DNA of 64,000 nucleotides, taken from the NCBI GenBank assembly GCA_902528875.1, contig CABZTX010000004.1, forward strand, positions 1 through 64,000, given 5' to 3'. The notes under the pieces were generated by a model that saw nothing but the letters and a program-made list of their open reading frames with translations, was not told the origin of the DNA and made no database searches. This DNA is from an uncultured SAR86 cluster bacterium. Lineage in GTDB: Bacteria > Pseudomonadota > Gammaproteobacteria > Magnimaribacterales > D2472. Below are positions 10,853-24,399 of the stretch, piece by piece; within the stretch, counting starts at the first letter, position 1; each line of letters begins with the position of its first letter. Made by a program: the position numbers and the translations under genes.

Positions 10853-11453
10853 AATATTATTATTAATTATTTGTACCACGAATCTTTTTGCTAAATATAC
10901 AATAAATATTAATTTTGAATCTGGATTTAAATACAAATCTCAGGACAATTTTATTTTAAAACTTGAAAATATAAATTCTAAACATGACATAGAGCAGATA
11001 ATTAAAGATCAAGATTGGATTAAGGATTACATAATAACGCACAAACCTTTTTCAAAAGTAATTTTTTTAACAATCAAAAATAGAGAACCTATTTTTGTTC
11101 TTAATAATGACTTTTTCTATGATGAGGACTTAAGAAAATTTAAATTTTATAAGACTTACCAAAAATTAATTACAGCAAATGGACCAATTCAAAATATTGA
11201 AGACATTCAAAAGATAATTAATGAGGTGAAATTTAGTAAATTTAATTTTGATACTTTTACAATAAACTATAATTATGTAAATGGATGGGATGTTAAAACA
11301 GACATATTTTTAATTAGGTTTGGAAAAGACCTTTCAAAGAATAAATTTAAAAAGTTTCAAGATACTTCAAATTATTTGTACGAGAATACTAAAATACCTA
11401 GTATTATAGATATGAGGTATAAAGATGGAGTCGCTATAAATTATGGCAAGTAA
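10839..11453 (+). CDS. ftsQ: Putative FtsQ (short, divergent)
   Basis: Position between ddl and ftsA; N-terminal hydrophobic segment and POTRA-like size; low sequence recognisability. Confidence 0.65.
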   Translation: MHLYKILLLIICTTNLFAKYTININFESGFKYKSQDNFILKLENINSKHDIEQIIKDQDWIKDYIITHKPFSKVIFLTIKNREPIFVLNNDFFYDEDLRKFKFYKTYQKLITANGPIQNIEDIQKIINEVKFSKFNFDTFTINYNYVNGWDVKTDIFLIRFGKDLSKNKFKKFQDTSNYLYENTKIPSIIDMRYKDGVAINYGK

Positions 11454-12666
11454 AACTAAAAGTTCTAATATTGTTGTTGGCTTAGATATTGGTACTTCTA
11501 AAGTCGTATGTATTGTAGGTAGGTTTGTTGAAGATAAGTTAGAAATAATCGCACTGGGAGCATATCCATCAAGTGGTTTAAAAAAAGGTGTTGTAGTTAA
11601 TATAGATGCTACGACTGATGCAATAAGCAAAGCAGTAGAACAAGCTCAGTCTATGATTGAAGAAAAAATAAAATCTGTATTTGTTGGTATTGCAGGGAAT
11701 CATATTAAAAGTTTAAATTCACAAGGTGCAGTTGGCATAAAAGATAAAGAAGTAACATCTTTTGATATCGACAGAGTAGTAGATTCTGCGCAAGCAGTAT
11801 CTATTCCATCGGATCAAAGAGTTCTTCACGTATTGCCTCAAGAGTTTGTAATTGATGGACAAGAAGTTAGTTTAGATCCTTTAGGTATGTCTGGGGTTAG
11901 GCTTGAAGCAAAAGTTCACTTAGTTACTTGTTCTAACAGTGCAATAAAAAATATAGAAAAATGTATCAAAAATTGTGGACTAGGAGTTCAAGGTTTTGTA
12001 TTAGAACAATTAGCAAGCTCCCATTCGATTTTATCTGATGATGAAAAAGATTTAGGTATTTGTTTGGTTGATATTGGTGGAGGTACTACTGATATTGCAA
12101 TCTTTAATTCTGGTTCAATTGTATTTACTGGCGTTATTCCAATTGCTGGTGATCAAGTAACGAGTGATATTGCTCAAGCCTTGAGGACTCCAACACCTCA
12201 GGCAGAAGATATAAAACAAAAAAATGGTTGCGCTGTAACTGAATTTACAAAAGATGATGAAACAGTAGAAGTTCTTGCTGTTGGTGGAAGACCACCTAGA
12301 GAATTATCTAGAAGTTCTTTAGCAGATATTATACAACCGAGATATTCTGAGCTGTTCGAGCTTATTAAAGCTGAAATAGTAAGAAATGGATTTGAAGATA
12401 ATATTTCTGCAGGCCTTGTATTTACTGGAGGTACATCCAAAATGGAGGGTGTTGTTGAATTAGCTGAATCAATTTTTCAAACTTCTGTAAGACTAGGAAT
12501 TCCAACAAAATTTAAAGGCATGGAAACAATTCTTCAGAATCCGATATATTCAACATCAATAGGTCTTATTGAACATGGTTTTAAACAAATTAATAATCAA
12601 ATGTTAGCTGAAGAAAAACAAGGGTTCTTTTCAAAGATTTTGAGGGTTGTCAAAAACGAGTATTGA
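11443..12666 (+). CDS. ftsA: Cell division protein FtsA
   Basis: VVGLDIGTSKVVCIVG, LVDIGGGTTDIAIF, VFTGGTSKMEG. Confidence 0.96.
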   Translation: MASKTKSSNIVVGLDIGTSKVVCIVGRFVEDKLEIIALGAYPSSGLKKGVVVNIDATTDAISKAVEQAQSMIEEKIKSVFVGIAGNHIKSLNSQGAVGIKDKEVTSFDIDRVVDSAQAVSIPSDQRVLHVLPQEFVIDGQEVSLDPLGMSGVRLEAKVHLVTCSNSAIKNIEKCIKNCGLGVQGFVLEQLASSHSILSDDEKDLGICLVDIGGGTTDIAIFNSGSIVFTGVIPIAGDQVTSDIAQALRTPTPQAEDIKQKNGCAVTEFTKDDETVEVLAVGGRPPRELSRSSLADIIQPRYSELFELIKAEIVRNGFEDNISAGLVFTGGTSKMEGVVELAESIFQTSVRLGIPTKFKGMETILQNPIYSTSIGLIEHGFKQINNQMLAEEKQGFFSKILRVVKNEY

Positions 12667-12743
12667 TTATCAAAATGTAATCAATTAGAATGCATCTTCC
12701 TTGGTTTTTATATTAAGTAAAAATCTTTAACCATAGGGAAATA

Positions 12744-13238
12744 ATGAGAAAATACGAAGCGATTATAATATTAAATCCTAACCTTTCTTCAAGGGTTAAT
12801 GACTTCCATAAAGACTTCGAAAAACTACTAAAGGACAACTCTTTTAATATATTAAAAACAGAAGATATTGGAAGAAGGCAGTTAGCATATTCTATTAACA
12901 ATCACAATAAAGGCCATTATCTGATTTTTAATCTTGAAGGTGACTCTTTAAAGCTTAGTGAGGTTGAAAATAAAATTAAATATAACGAGACTATAATCAG
13001 ATATTTATTTATTTCCGTTAAAGAGCATTCAGGTCAAGATTCTCAATTATTAATAGATTTAAAAAATAAAAATAACGATTCTGAGTCACAGGAAAATTTA
13101 GATAAAAAAGTTCAAGAAAAAGTTAATATTAAATCTGATGAATCTTCAGTTAAAGAAAATGAGGCTTCACAAGCTAAGGAGAATTCTGAAGAAAACTCTT
13201 CAGATCATAATAATGAAACTGAGCAGGATGATGAATAA
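12744..13238 (+). CDS. rpsF: 30S ribosomal protein S6 with long acidic C-terminal tail
   Basis: [14 protein letters not shown] start; rpsF-rpsR-rplI order. Confidence 0.95.
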   Translation: MRKYEAIIILNPNLSSRVNDFHKDFEKLLKDNSFNILKTEDIGRRQLAYSINNHNKGHYLIFNLEGDSLKLSEVENKIKYNETIIRYLFISVKEHSGQDSQLLIDLKNKNNDSESQENLDKKVQEKVNIKSDESSVKENEASQAKENSEENSSDHNNETEQDDE

Positions 13239-13425
13239 ATATAAGATTCCTAAAAAATTTAGCTACAAGGATATTGATTTTTTAAAACAATTTATTACTG
13301 AAACAGGCAAAATTATTCCTGCCAGGGTAACAGGTATCTCAGCCTCAAACCAGAGAAAAATAACTAAAAGTATTAAAATCGCTAGATTTTTAGCATTAAT
13401 CCCATACACAGATATGCATAAGTAA
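13231..13425 (+). CDS. rpsR: 30S ribosomal protein S18 (start refined from ORF 13138)
   Basis: [59 protein letters not shown]. Confidence 0.95.
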   Translation: MNKYKIPKKFSYKDIDFLKQFITETGKIIPARVTGISASNQRKITKSIKIARFLALIPYTDMHK

Positions 13426-13871
13426 TGAAAATAATTTTATTAGACAAAATTCAAAGATTAGGCAATATAGGTGATATTGTTGATGTAAATTCAGGATATG
13501 CAAGAAATTTTTTGATTCCACAAAAGAAGGCTGCTTTTGCCAGTGAAAAAAATATTGCTGAAGTTGAGGCCAAAAAAGACGAACTTGCAGCATTGTCTGA
13601 AGATGCTTTAGTCAAAGCTCAAGAAAGATCTAAAGATCTTGAAGGCGCATCCTGTGAAATAATCGTTCCTGTAACGGAAGAGGGAGCTTTATATGGATCT
13701 GTAGGTACAAGAGAAATTTCTGAAGCTTTTCTTGATAAACAAATCCACATTGATAAAAGTGAAGTTCAATTACCAGATGGTCCAATTAAGGAAACTGGTG
13801 ATCATAATATAATTTTAAATATACACCCTGAGGTCAATGTAGAAATTATTGTAAAAGTATTGCCCGAGTAG
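13425..13871 (+). CDS. rplI: 50S ribosomal protein L9
   Basis: [36 protein letters not shown]. Confidence 0.97.
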   Translation: MKIILLDKIQRLGNIGDIVDVNSGYARNFLIPQKKAAFASEKNIAEVEAKKDELAALSEDALVKAQERSKDLEGASCEIIVPVTEEGALYGSVGTREISEAFLDKQIHIDKSEVQLPDGPIKETGDHNIILNIHPEVNVEIIVKVLPE

Positions 13872-13909
13872 TTGTATATTTTGACATATGATGCAAAAAT
13901 CATAATCCA

Positions 13910-15276
13910 ATGTCAGATTTAAATATTAATCAAAACGAACAAGCTAGGGAAGCTGAAAAAGCTGTTCTCGGTGGCTTGATGCTTGAAACTCAAAGATTTG
14001 ATACTGTAATACAAGTTATCAAAGAAAATGATTTTGATGGTAAAGATCATCAAATAATCTTTCAATCAATGTCTGAGCTTATTGAGGAAAATAAACCTTT
14101 AGATCCGTTAACTGTTTCAGAAAAGCTTACGAACAAAAATTCGTTAAATAAAGTAGGTGGCAAAGAATATTTAATTGAGTTAGCGACTTCGACTCCCACT
14201 GCAGCGAACTTAGAGGCATATGCTGAAATTATTAGGCAAAGATCTATAACTAGGAAGCTTATGAGAGCAAATGCAGATATATCAGAATTGATATCAAATC
14301 CTCAAGGACAAGATGGAGCTTCCTTGCTTGATAAGGCAGAAAGTATGATTTTTGCTCTAAACGATGAAACCAATCAGAACGATCAAAGTATTCAATCCAT
14401 GAAAGATCTAATACCATCTACAATGGATAGACTTCATGAATTATCAAACAAATCTGGTGGACTTATAGGCTCTTCAACTGGTTTTAAAGATTTGGATAAA
14501 AAATTGCAAGGAATCCAAGATGGCGATCTTATTATAGTTGCTGGAAGACCAAGTATGGGGAAAACATCACTTGCTATGAATATTGCTGAAAATGTATTGT
14601 TTGATGATGATACTAAAGGGTCAGTTTTAATATTCAGTCTAGAGATGCCAGCTGAATCACTAACAACTAGGTTGCTCTCTGGAATGAGTAGATTAGATCA
14701 GCAAAATGTTAGATCAGGTATGTTGAAAGATGACGAGTTGAGACTATTATTAAAACAAAGTGACAATCTAAAAAATAAACCTTTATGGATTGACGATAGT
14801 TCAATTATTTCTCCAATGGAATTAAGAGCTAAAGCCAGAAGGCTAGCAAGAACTGAAGAAAATGGATTGTCTTTAATAGTTGTTGACTATTTGCAGTTGA
14901 TGCAACTTCCATTGTCTACAGAAAATAGAGTTAATCAAATATCTGAAATTTCCAGATCATTAAAGTCTCTTGCAAAAGAGTTAAGTGTGCCCGTCGTTGC
15001 ACTTTCACAATTAAATAGGGCTGTTGAGCAAAGACCAAACAAAAGGCCAATAATGGCAGATTTAAGAGATTCTGGTGCAATTGAGCAGGATGCTGACGTA
15101 ATATTATTTATATATCGAGATGAGGTCTACAATGAAGACTCCGAACAAGGAAATAAAGCAGAGATTATAATTGGTAAACAAAGAAATGGACCAATAGGAA
15201 CTGTTAATCTAACTTTCTTAAAAGAACTTACAAGATTTGAAAATTTCTCAAGTGACAGTTTCTACGATACTTTCGA

Positions 15277-15280
<4 letters not shown>
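13910..15280 (+). CDS. dnaB: Replicative DNA helicase DnaB
   Basis: AEKAVLGGLML, AGRPSMGKTSLAMNIA, VDYLQLM, DLRDSGAIEQDADV. Confidence 0.97.
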
Positions 15281-17996
<2,716 letters not shown>

Positions 17997-18004
17997 TAAG
18001 TAAG

Positions 18005-18835
18005 ATGAAGTTAAGAGGTTTTAAAATTGATAATTCGGCTCCAATGACCCTTATGGGCGGTATGAATGTTCTTGAATCAAGAGATTTAGCTATGATGGTT
18101 GCTGAGAAGTTTAGAGAAGTTTCTCAAAAATTAAATATTAGTTACATATTTAAAGGTTCATTCGATAAAGCAAATAGAAGCTCAATAAATTCTTTTAGGG
18201 GTCCAGGAATAGAAGAGGGTCTTAAAATTCTTCAAGAAGTTTCAACAACTTTTGAAGTCCCAGTTATTACTGATATCCATGAACCAGATCAAGCAAAAGC
18301 AGTCAGTGAGGTTTGTGAAGTAATACAAATTCCTGCTTTTTTAGCAAGACAAACTGATCTTGTAAGTTCAGCTGCAAAAACCGACTCAATTATACAATTT
18401 AAGAAACCTCAGTTTTTATCAGCTCCAGAAATGTCTAACATTATTGAAAAATGTTCAGCAGCAGGTAATGATAAAATAATACTATGCGAACGAGGAAACT
18501 CATTTGGGTACAACAATCTAGTTGTTGATACTTTAAATTTTCAAATTCTTAAGGAATTATCTAAGCCGGTTATGTTTGATGTTACTCATTCACTTCAATT
18601 ACCCGGTGGTCTTGGGAGCGCAACTGGTGGAAGAAGAGAATATGTTTTAAGTTTAGCAAAGGCTGGAATATCTCAATCAATTGCAGGGTTGTTTCTTGAA
18701 GCGCACCCTAATCCAGATGAAGCAAAATGTGATGGGCCATGCGCTTTACCTTTGTCAGTTTTAGAAGAATTTTTGAAACAAATTGCAGAGCTCGATGAAT
18801 TTGTTAAAAATCAAGACGATATCGATATAAAATAA
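18005..18835 (+). CDS. kdsA: 2-dehydro-3-deoxyphosphooctonate aldolase (KDO-8-P synthase)
   Basis: [40 protein letters not shown]. Confidence 0.96.
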   Translation: MKLRGFKIDNSAPMTLMGGMNVLESRDLAMMVAEKFREVSQKLNISYIFKGSFDKANRSSINSFRGPGIEEGLKILQEVSTTFEVPVITDIHEPDQAKAVSEVCEVIQIPAFLARQTDLVSSAAKTDSIIQFKKPQFLSAPEMSNIIEKCSAAGNDKIILCERGNSFGYNNLVVDTLNFQILKELSKPVMFDVTHSLQLPGGLGSATGGRREYVLSLAKAGISQSIAGLFLEAHPNPDEAKCDGPCALPLSVLEEFLKQIAELDEFVKNQDDIDIK

Positions 18836-18838
18836 TAG

Positions 18839-20113
18839 ATGCAAAAAATATCTTCAATTAACGCTATTCAAGTATTTGATTCAAGGGGTGTTCCTACAAT
18901 ATCTTGTAAGGTGAGCCTAGAAGATGGAACTTCAGCTTCTGCTATGGTTCCTAGTGGAGCCTCTACTGGCTCAAAAGAGGCACTTGAGTTGAGAGATAAC
19001 GATATTTCATATCATGGAAAAAGTGTGACAAAGGCAGTCAACAATATAAATAATATACTGTCCTCTCTCGTTATTGGTAAGAATCCAAATAACCAAAAAG
19101 AAATTGACGAATTACTCATATCATTTGACGATACAGAGGATAAATCAAAAGTTGGAGCTAATGCAATTTTAGCTATTTCCCTCGCAACTGCCCATGTAGC
19201 TGCAAAAGCCAACAAAGTTTCACTTTATAAACACTTTGCAAAAATATATAAAGATATTACTGGTGAAAATGTAGTTCATTGTATGCCTTTACCTATGTTT
19301 AATATTCTTAATGGCGGCGAACATGCCGATAATAATATTGATATTCAAGAATTTATGATTATTCCTAGCGGTGCAAAAAACTTTGTTCAGGTTATGCAAT
19401 GGGCTACAGAAATTTATCATAATTTAAAGAAAATACTTTTAAAAAACAATTATTCTACAGCGGTCGGTGATGAGGGTGGTTTTGCTCCAAGCCTTGAGTC
19501 TAATAAAGAAGCATTAAGATTAATTGTTGATGCAATAAAAGAGACAGGATTATTACCAGGTAAAGATGTAAATATTGCTCTTGATTGTGCTGCAAGCGAG
19601 TTTTTTGATGACAACAAATATATTTTAAAAGGAGAAAGTAAGAAACTCTCATCTATGCAATTTGTAGATTACTTAGATGATTTAATTCAAAATTATCCTA
19701 TAGTTTCCATAGAAGACGGCATGGACGAGAATGATAAAGATGGCTGGAAGTTACTTACAGAGAGACTTGGATCAAAATGTCAGCTTGTCGGAGATGATTT
19801 GTTTGTTACTAATAAAAAAATTCTTAAAGATGGTATTAATGAAGCAATGGCCAATTCAATACTTATAAAATTTAACCAAGTTGGATCTATAACTGAAACA
19901 ATAGAAACTATTCATTTCGCAAATCAAAATAATTTTGACTCAATTATTTCTCATCGATCTGGTGAGACTGAAGATACTACAATAGCTGACCTTGCTGTAG
20001 GTTTGGGTATTGGGCAAATCAAAACGGGAGCTCCATGCAGATCAGATAGAGTAGCAAAATACAATAGATTGCTTTGGATCGAAGAAGAAAGTAGTAATAT
20101 TTTGCTTAAATGA
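18839..20113 (+). CDS. eno: Enolase
   Basis: AIQVFDSRGVPT, VPSGASTGSKEALELRD, SHRSGETEDTTIADLAVG. Confidence 0.98.
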   Translation: MQKISSINAIQVFDSRGVPTISCKVSLEDGTSASAMVPSGASTGSKEALELRDNDISYHGKSVTKAVNNINNILSSLVIGKNPNNQKEIDELLISFDDTEDKSKVGANAILAISLATAHVAAKANKVSLYKHFAKIYKDITGENVVHCMPLPMFNILNGGEHADNNIDIQEFMIIPSGAKNFVQVMQWATEIYHNLKKILLKNNYSTAVGDEGGFAPSLESNKEALRLIVDAIKETGLLPGKDVNIALDCAASEFFDDNKYILKGESKKLSSMQFVDYLDDLIQNYPIVSIEDGMDENDKDGWKLLTERLGSKCQLVGDDLFVTNKKILKDGINEAMANSILIKFNQVGSITETIETIHFANQNNFDSIISHRSGETEDTTIADLAVGLGIGQIKTGAPCRSDRVAKYNRLLWIEEESSNILLK

Positions 20114-20418
20114 TCAGACTCTATTATTTACTTTTGGGTGTTTTAAGTTTAATTATTATTTTTTTATCAAAGGGTATCTTTTTTGGTGAGAATAGTTACA
20201 ACAAGAGAGCAGAATTAATTGAGGATAACAAAATACAACAAATTAAAAATGAAGAATTGAAGAAACAAAATGAAATTCTTGAATTTGAAATTAAAAATGC
20301 TCAAAACTCAAATGATCATATTGAAAATTTCGCAAGGGAAAAATTAAATCTTACCTACAAAGATGAGGAATTTATTTCTTTTCAAAGAGAAAATGCAAAA
20401 GATGAAAAAAATGAATAA
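20110..20418 (+). CDS. ftsB: Cell division protein FtsB
   Basis: Small TM plus coiled-coil protein between eno and ispD. Confidence 0.85.
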   Translation: MIRLYYLLLGVLSLIIIFLSKGIFFGENSYNKRAELIEDNKIQQIKNEELKKQNEILEFEIKNAQNSNDHIENFAREKLNLTYKDEEFISFQRENAKDEKNE

Positions 20419-21538
20419 TTTATTGGTTATTATTGCAGCAGCTGGAACAGGGAAAAGATTTGGTATTAACGTCCCTAAACAATATAGCAAATTAAATGGA
20501 AAATCAGTTATTGAAAGATCTGTAAGACCATTTATTGACTCAGATAATGTTTCAAAAATAATTATAGCAATTTCCAAACATGACTTAGAAATTAAAAATC
20601 AAGATTTTTATAATTCAAAAAAAATTGAACTTGTTTTTGGGGGAAATACCAGACAGAAATCAATATTCAATGCCCTTATGCATGCTAAAGACAGTTATGA
20701 TTATGTCATAACACATGATGCAGCCCGTCCAAATGTAATTGAGGATGATATCTTAAATTTATTGCATGATATTGAAGAAACTGGAGCAAGTTGTTCCTAT
20801 CTCTTCACTCCGGTATACGATTCAATCAAAGAAATGTACACTAAAGACAAAAATAAATACCATCTAGTTCAAACTCCACAGATATCAAAATTCAAGGATC
20901 TTAAGCTATCTTTAAAGAAATGTATTGACGAAAATATAGAATGTCCAGATGAGTCTTTTGCCATTGAATATTCAAATTTAAAGACTTCTAAGATTAAAGG
21001 CAGAAGATCAAATATTAAGATAACTGAATCCGATGATTTAGATATGTTAAATAAATTTTTAACTAGATCTGGAATTGGTTTCGATTTACATAAATATAAA
21101 GATGGCTCTGGAATAATATTAGGAGGATGTAATATTGATTGTGATTACAAAATAATAGCACATTCAGATGGTGATGTATTGCTTCACTCTATAGCTGATT
21201 CTATTTTAGGTGCATCAGGAATAGGTGATATTGGTAAGTATTTTTCAGATCAAGATGAAAAAAATAAAAATTTAGATAGCACAAAGATTATTAGATTTTG
21301 TCTTGATAAACTAAATGAATTAAATCTTGAGATTTATAATGTAGATAGCATCATTATTTGTGAAGAACCTAAAATTAATCCCCACAGAGATAATATTTTA
21401 AAGAGCCTGTCATTAATTTTAGAAATACCGATAGATAAAATAGGCTTAAAAGCAACAACCTCAGAACAAATAGGTATTATTGGAAAAAATAAAGCAATCG
21501 CTGTTCAAAGTTATGTAAATTTAAGAGAGAAGCAATGA
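20411..21538 (+). CDS. ispDF: Bifunctional IspD-IspF fusion (start refined from ORF 20363)
   Basis: N-terminal cytidylyltransferase (IIAAAGTGKRFG..PKQY, HDAARP) fused to IspF (GIGFDLHKY..GG, HSDGDVLLHSIADSILGA, KATTSEQIG). Confidence 0.94.
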   Translation: MNNLLVIIAAAGTGKRFGINVPKQYSKLNGKSVIERSVRPFIDSDNVSKIIIAISKHDLEIKNQDFYNSKKIELVFGGNTRQKSIFNALMHAKDSYDYVITHDAARPNVIEDDILNLLHDIEETGASCSYLFTPVYDSIKEMYTKDKNKYHLVQTPQISKFKDLKLSLKKCIDENIECPDESFAIEYSNLKTSKIKGRRSNIKITESDDLDMLNKFLTRSGIGFDLHKYKDGSGIILGGCNIDCDYKIIAHSDGDVLLHSIADSILGASGIGDIGKYFSDQDEKNKNLDSTKIIRFCLDKLNELNLEIYNVDSIIICEEPKINPHRDNILKSLSLILEIPIDKIGLKATTSEQIGIIGKNKAIAVQSYVNLREKQ

Positions 21539-22290
21539 AAATATTACTTACAAATGATGATGGGTATGATGCTGTTAATATAAAAAGTTTATACAAACAG
21601 CTTTCTAAAAATCATGAAGTATGGATGATTGCACCTAAAAATAACTGTAGTGGAATGAGCGCAGCTATTTCATATTTAAGTGAAATAGAGGTCACAAAGA
21701 TTGAAGACAGAATTTATGCAGTCGATGGTACTCCAGCAGATTGTACATATTTGGGTTTGTTAAGTATTGTAGACTTTGAGTTTGATATTGTTATTTCTGG
21801 TATAAATCATGGTGCAAATATTGGAAATGATGTTTTATATTCTGGAACTGTAGGTGCTGCAATTGGAGGCAGAAATCTAAAATTTCCACCAGTAGCAATA
21901 TCAGTAGCTTCTTATGATGCAAAAGATTTAAATTTCCTAACAAATAAATCAGTTGAGTTGATTGAAAAAATTTTAAGATATGGTGAAAACCTCAAGGGAA
22001 AAGTTATTAATATTAACTTTCCTGATATTTCAGAGGAAGAATACAAAGGATATGTTGCATCGGGCCTATCTAAAAGAGGTATACCTGCAAAACCTATTCT
22101 TATTGAAGAAAATAAATCACCAAATGATGTATATAAATATAGATATAATGCATCGGGTGAGCCTTTACTAGACAGCTTTATGACAGATGCAGAAGCGGTT
22201 AAAAATGGATTTGTCTCGTTTTCAATTCTTGATTACAGTTTAAACTCTCAGTCTTTTCTTGAAGAAATATCAAAATTTTTAGATGAATAG
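21535..22290 (+). CDS. surE: 5'/3'-nucleotidase SurE
   Basis: MKILLTNDDGYDA, SGINHGANIGNDVLYSGTVGAA. Confidence 0.96.
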   Translation: MKILLTNDDGYDAVNIKSLYKQLSKNHEVWMIAPKNNCSGMSAAISYLSEIEVTKIEDRIYAVDGTPADCTYLGLLSIVDFEFDIVISGINHGANIGNDVLYSGTVGAAIGGRNLKFPPVAISVASYDAKDLNFLTNKSVELIEKILRYGENLKGKVININFPDISEEEYKGYVASGLSKRGIPAKPILIEENKSPNDVYKYRYNASGEPLLDSFMTDAEAVKNGFVSFSILDYSLNSQSFLEEISKFLDE

Positions 22291-22963
22291 CTCTGGTTTT
22301 ACATTCAGGAGAGTCAGAGAAGAAATGATTGAAACCCTTTTAGAGTTGGGTATTAAAGATTTCAGAGTTTTAGATGCAATTTCCCAAGTTCCAAGACACA
22401 TATTCGTTGATGAAGCGCTATGGTCAAGAGCATATGAAAATAGATCCTTAACTATAGGTTATAAGCAAACCATTTCACAACCATATATAGTTGCAAGAAT
22501 GACAGAGTTATTAATTTCTCACACTCAAGGAAGGGGTAAAGTCTTTGAAGACCTTTTAGAGATTGGTTCTGGTTGTGGATATCAATCTGCAGTTCTATCT
22601 TTCTTTAGCGAAAGAGTTGACTCAATAGAAAGAATCAAACCTCTAGTTCAAAAGTCTAGAGAAAATTTAGCAAATCTTAAAATCAGCAATATTTTATTTA
22701 AATACGGAGATGGTTATCAGGATTGGGATAAGGAAAAAAAGTACGATGGTATTTTATGTGCTGCTGCGCCAAGAGAATATCCACAAGATCTTATTAATCT
22801 TCTCAAAAACGATGCAAAATTAGTAATTCCTGTAGGAGGCTCTGAACAAAAATTAAATGTTATCCTAAAAGCAAAAGGAGATGAAATAAAAGAACATGAA
22901 TATGAAGATGTATCTTTTGTGCCAATGCTGGCAGGAAAATCAGATGATGGAAATGATGTATGA
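22283..22963 (+). CDS. pcm: Protein-L-isoaspartate O-methyltransferase
   Basis: VPRHIFVDEALWSRAYEN, TISQPYIVARM, EIGSGCGYQSAVLS; surE-pcm order. Confidence 0.95.
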   Translation: MNSSGFTFRRVREEMIETLLELGIKDFRVLDAISQVPRHIFVDEALWSRAYENRSLTIGYKQTISQPYIVARMTELLISHTQGRGKVFEDLLEIGSGCGYQSAVLSFFSERVDSIERIKPLVQKSRENLANLKISNILFKYGDGYQDWDKEKKYDGILCAAAPREYPQDLINLLKNDAKLVIPVGGSEQKLNVILKAKGDEIKEHEYEDVSFVPMLAGKSDDGNDV

Positions 22964-23700
22964 AAGAGAAAGCTAGATTCTTTATAGCAGGAATTTTTAT
23001 TGGTTTGTCAGAATTACTTCCAGGTATATCTGGAGCCACAGTTGCATTAATGTTTGGTGTTTACGAAAAATTACTAGATTTTTTAAGAAAATTTAAAAAT
23101 TCAAATCTCATACTTCCTCTTTTATTTGGCATGATTTTGAGTGTATTTTTATTTTCTTCTTTAATTGATTTTTTATATCAGAGCTTTACTAATACATTTA
23201 ATATTTTAATTGCCATCCTAATGGTGGGATATGGAATTTTTTTAGTTATAAATACATTCATCAATAGAGACATAAATAAGGGTAAATCATTTTATGTATG
23301 CATTATATTTTCCATATTGATTGGATTTTCATTGAGTGGATTTTATATTTCAGGTGCATATCCTCCTGAAGGTCCTTTTATGCCATCTTCAGTTGCCTTA
23401 ATTTTATTTGGTTTTTTTGCATGTTCATTCCTACTTTTTCCTGGAATTTCAGGGAGCGCTTTTTTATTAGCTGTTGGCATCTACCCACTAATAATTGGAA
23501 GTATTTCAGGTTTAAACATTGAGATTTTATTCCCTTTTTTAATTGGAATGATTATTTCATTAATTCTTATGCCAAGATTAATCAATAAAGCTTACATAAG
23601 ATTTGGAAATATGATGCTAGTATTCTTTGGAGGATTAATCTTTGCTGCAGGCATTGACAGCCTAATATCAATAATAGTGCCTAACTCGGAAGTATATTAG
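22960..23700 (+). CDS. DUF368 polytopic membrane protein (family includes PopT-type undecaprenyl-phosphate translocases)
   Basis: GLSELLPGISGATVALMFGVYEKLLD and FPGISGSAFLLAVGIY repeats typical of DUF368. Confidence 0.88.
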   Translation: MKEKARFFIAGIFIGLSELLPGISGATVALMFGVYEKLLDFLRKFKNSNLILPLLFGMILSVFLFSSLIDFLYQSFTNTFNILIAILMVGYGIFLVINTFINRDINKGKSFYVCIIFSILIGFSLSGFYISGAYPPEGPFMPSSVALILFGFFACSFLLFPGISGSAFLLAVGIYPLIIGSISGLNIEILFPFLIGMIISLILMPRLINKAYIRFGNMMLVFFGGLIFAAGIDSLISIIVPNSEVY

Positions 23701-23712
23701 ATTGTTTTTTTA

Positions 23713-24318
23713 TTATTTTAAAGTTTTGATTTGAACATCCAAGAATTTATTCTTTTGAAGAAATTCCATAATTTTCATTGCCCATTCGTGATATGCCTTT
23801 CCCTCTACGTTAAGATTGACAATATTATCTTTATTAAGATTATCCAAAAGTGTATTTTCAAAAATTATGTTATCCATATTAGAAAGTTCATCAATTTTGA
23901 ATTTTGAATTATTAATAATCATTTCTCCATTATCATAGAGCAATATCGTATTTGAATTTTCACTAGGTGATGTTGTTTCACTTTGATTGTTAATACCAAT
24001 ATTTAAAAATTCTCTTTTGTTCTCTAAATCTTTAAAGTGATCAGCATCAGGAAGTGGTTCTTTAGCCTCGGTTATATTTTCATAAACATCAGCAAGTCTT
24101 GCATTTATTTCAACAAATTCGATTTGGTTTGCTGGTAATTCATCATCCGCAAATATTGCTTCAATAGGACACTCTGGTTCACAAAGACCACAGTCAATGC
24201 ATTCATCTGGATGTATTACCAAAAACTCAGGACCTTCATAAAAACAATCCACAGGACAAACCTCTACACAGTCTGTGTATTTACATTTTATACATGATTC
24301 TGTTACTACGTATGTCAT
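23713..24318 (-). CDS. fdxA: FdxA-type ferredoxin with unusual ~95-aa C-terminal extension (start refined from 24336)
   Basis: [51 protein letters not shown]; canonical FdxA ends near residue ~107. Confidence 0.9.
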   Translation of the reverse strand: MTYVVTESCIKCKYTDCVEVCPVDCFYEGPEFLVIHPDECIDCGLCEPECPIEAIFADDELPANQIEFVEINARLADVYENITEAKEPLPDADHFKDLENKREFLNIGINNQSETTSPSENSNTILLYDNGEMIINNSKFKIDELSNMDNIIFENTLLDNLNKDNIVNLNVEGKAYHEWAMKIMEFLQKNKFLDVQIKTLK

Positions 24319-24399
24319 AATTTCTAAAGAATGCAAGATTTTAACCTACTGATGTTTAAATTTACACAAAACTATTTAAAAAAATGAAAAATTACTATA

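Noticed and set aside
12667-12743. Possible S6:S18-binding leader RNA upstream of rpsF
   Set aside because: The conserved bulge/CCG element I associate with that motif is not evident; needs a covariance search.
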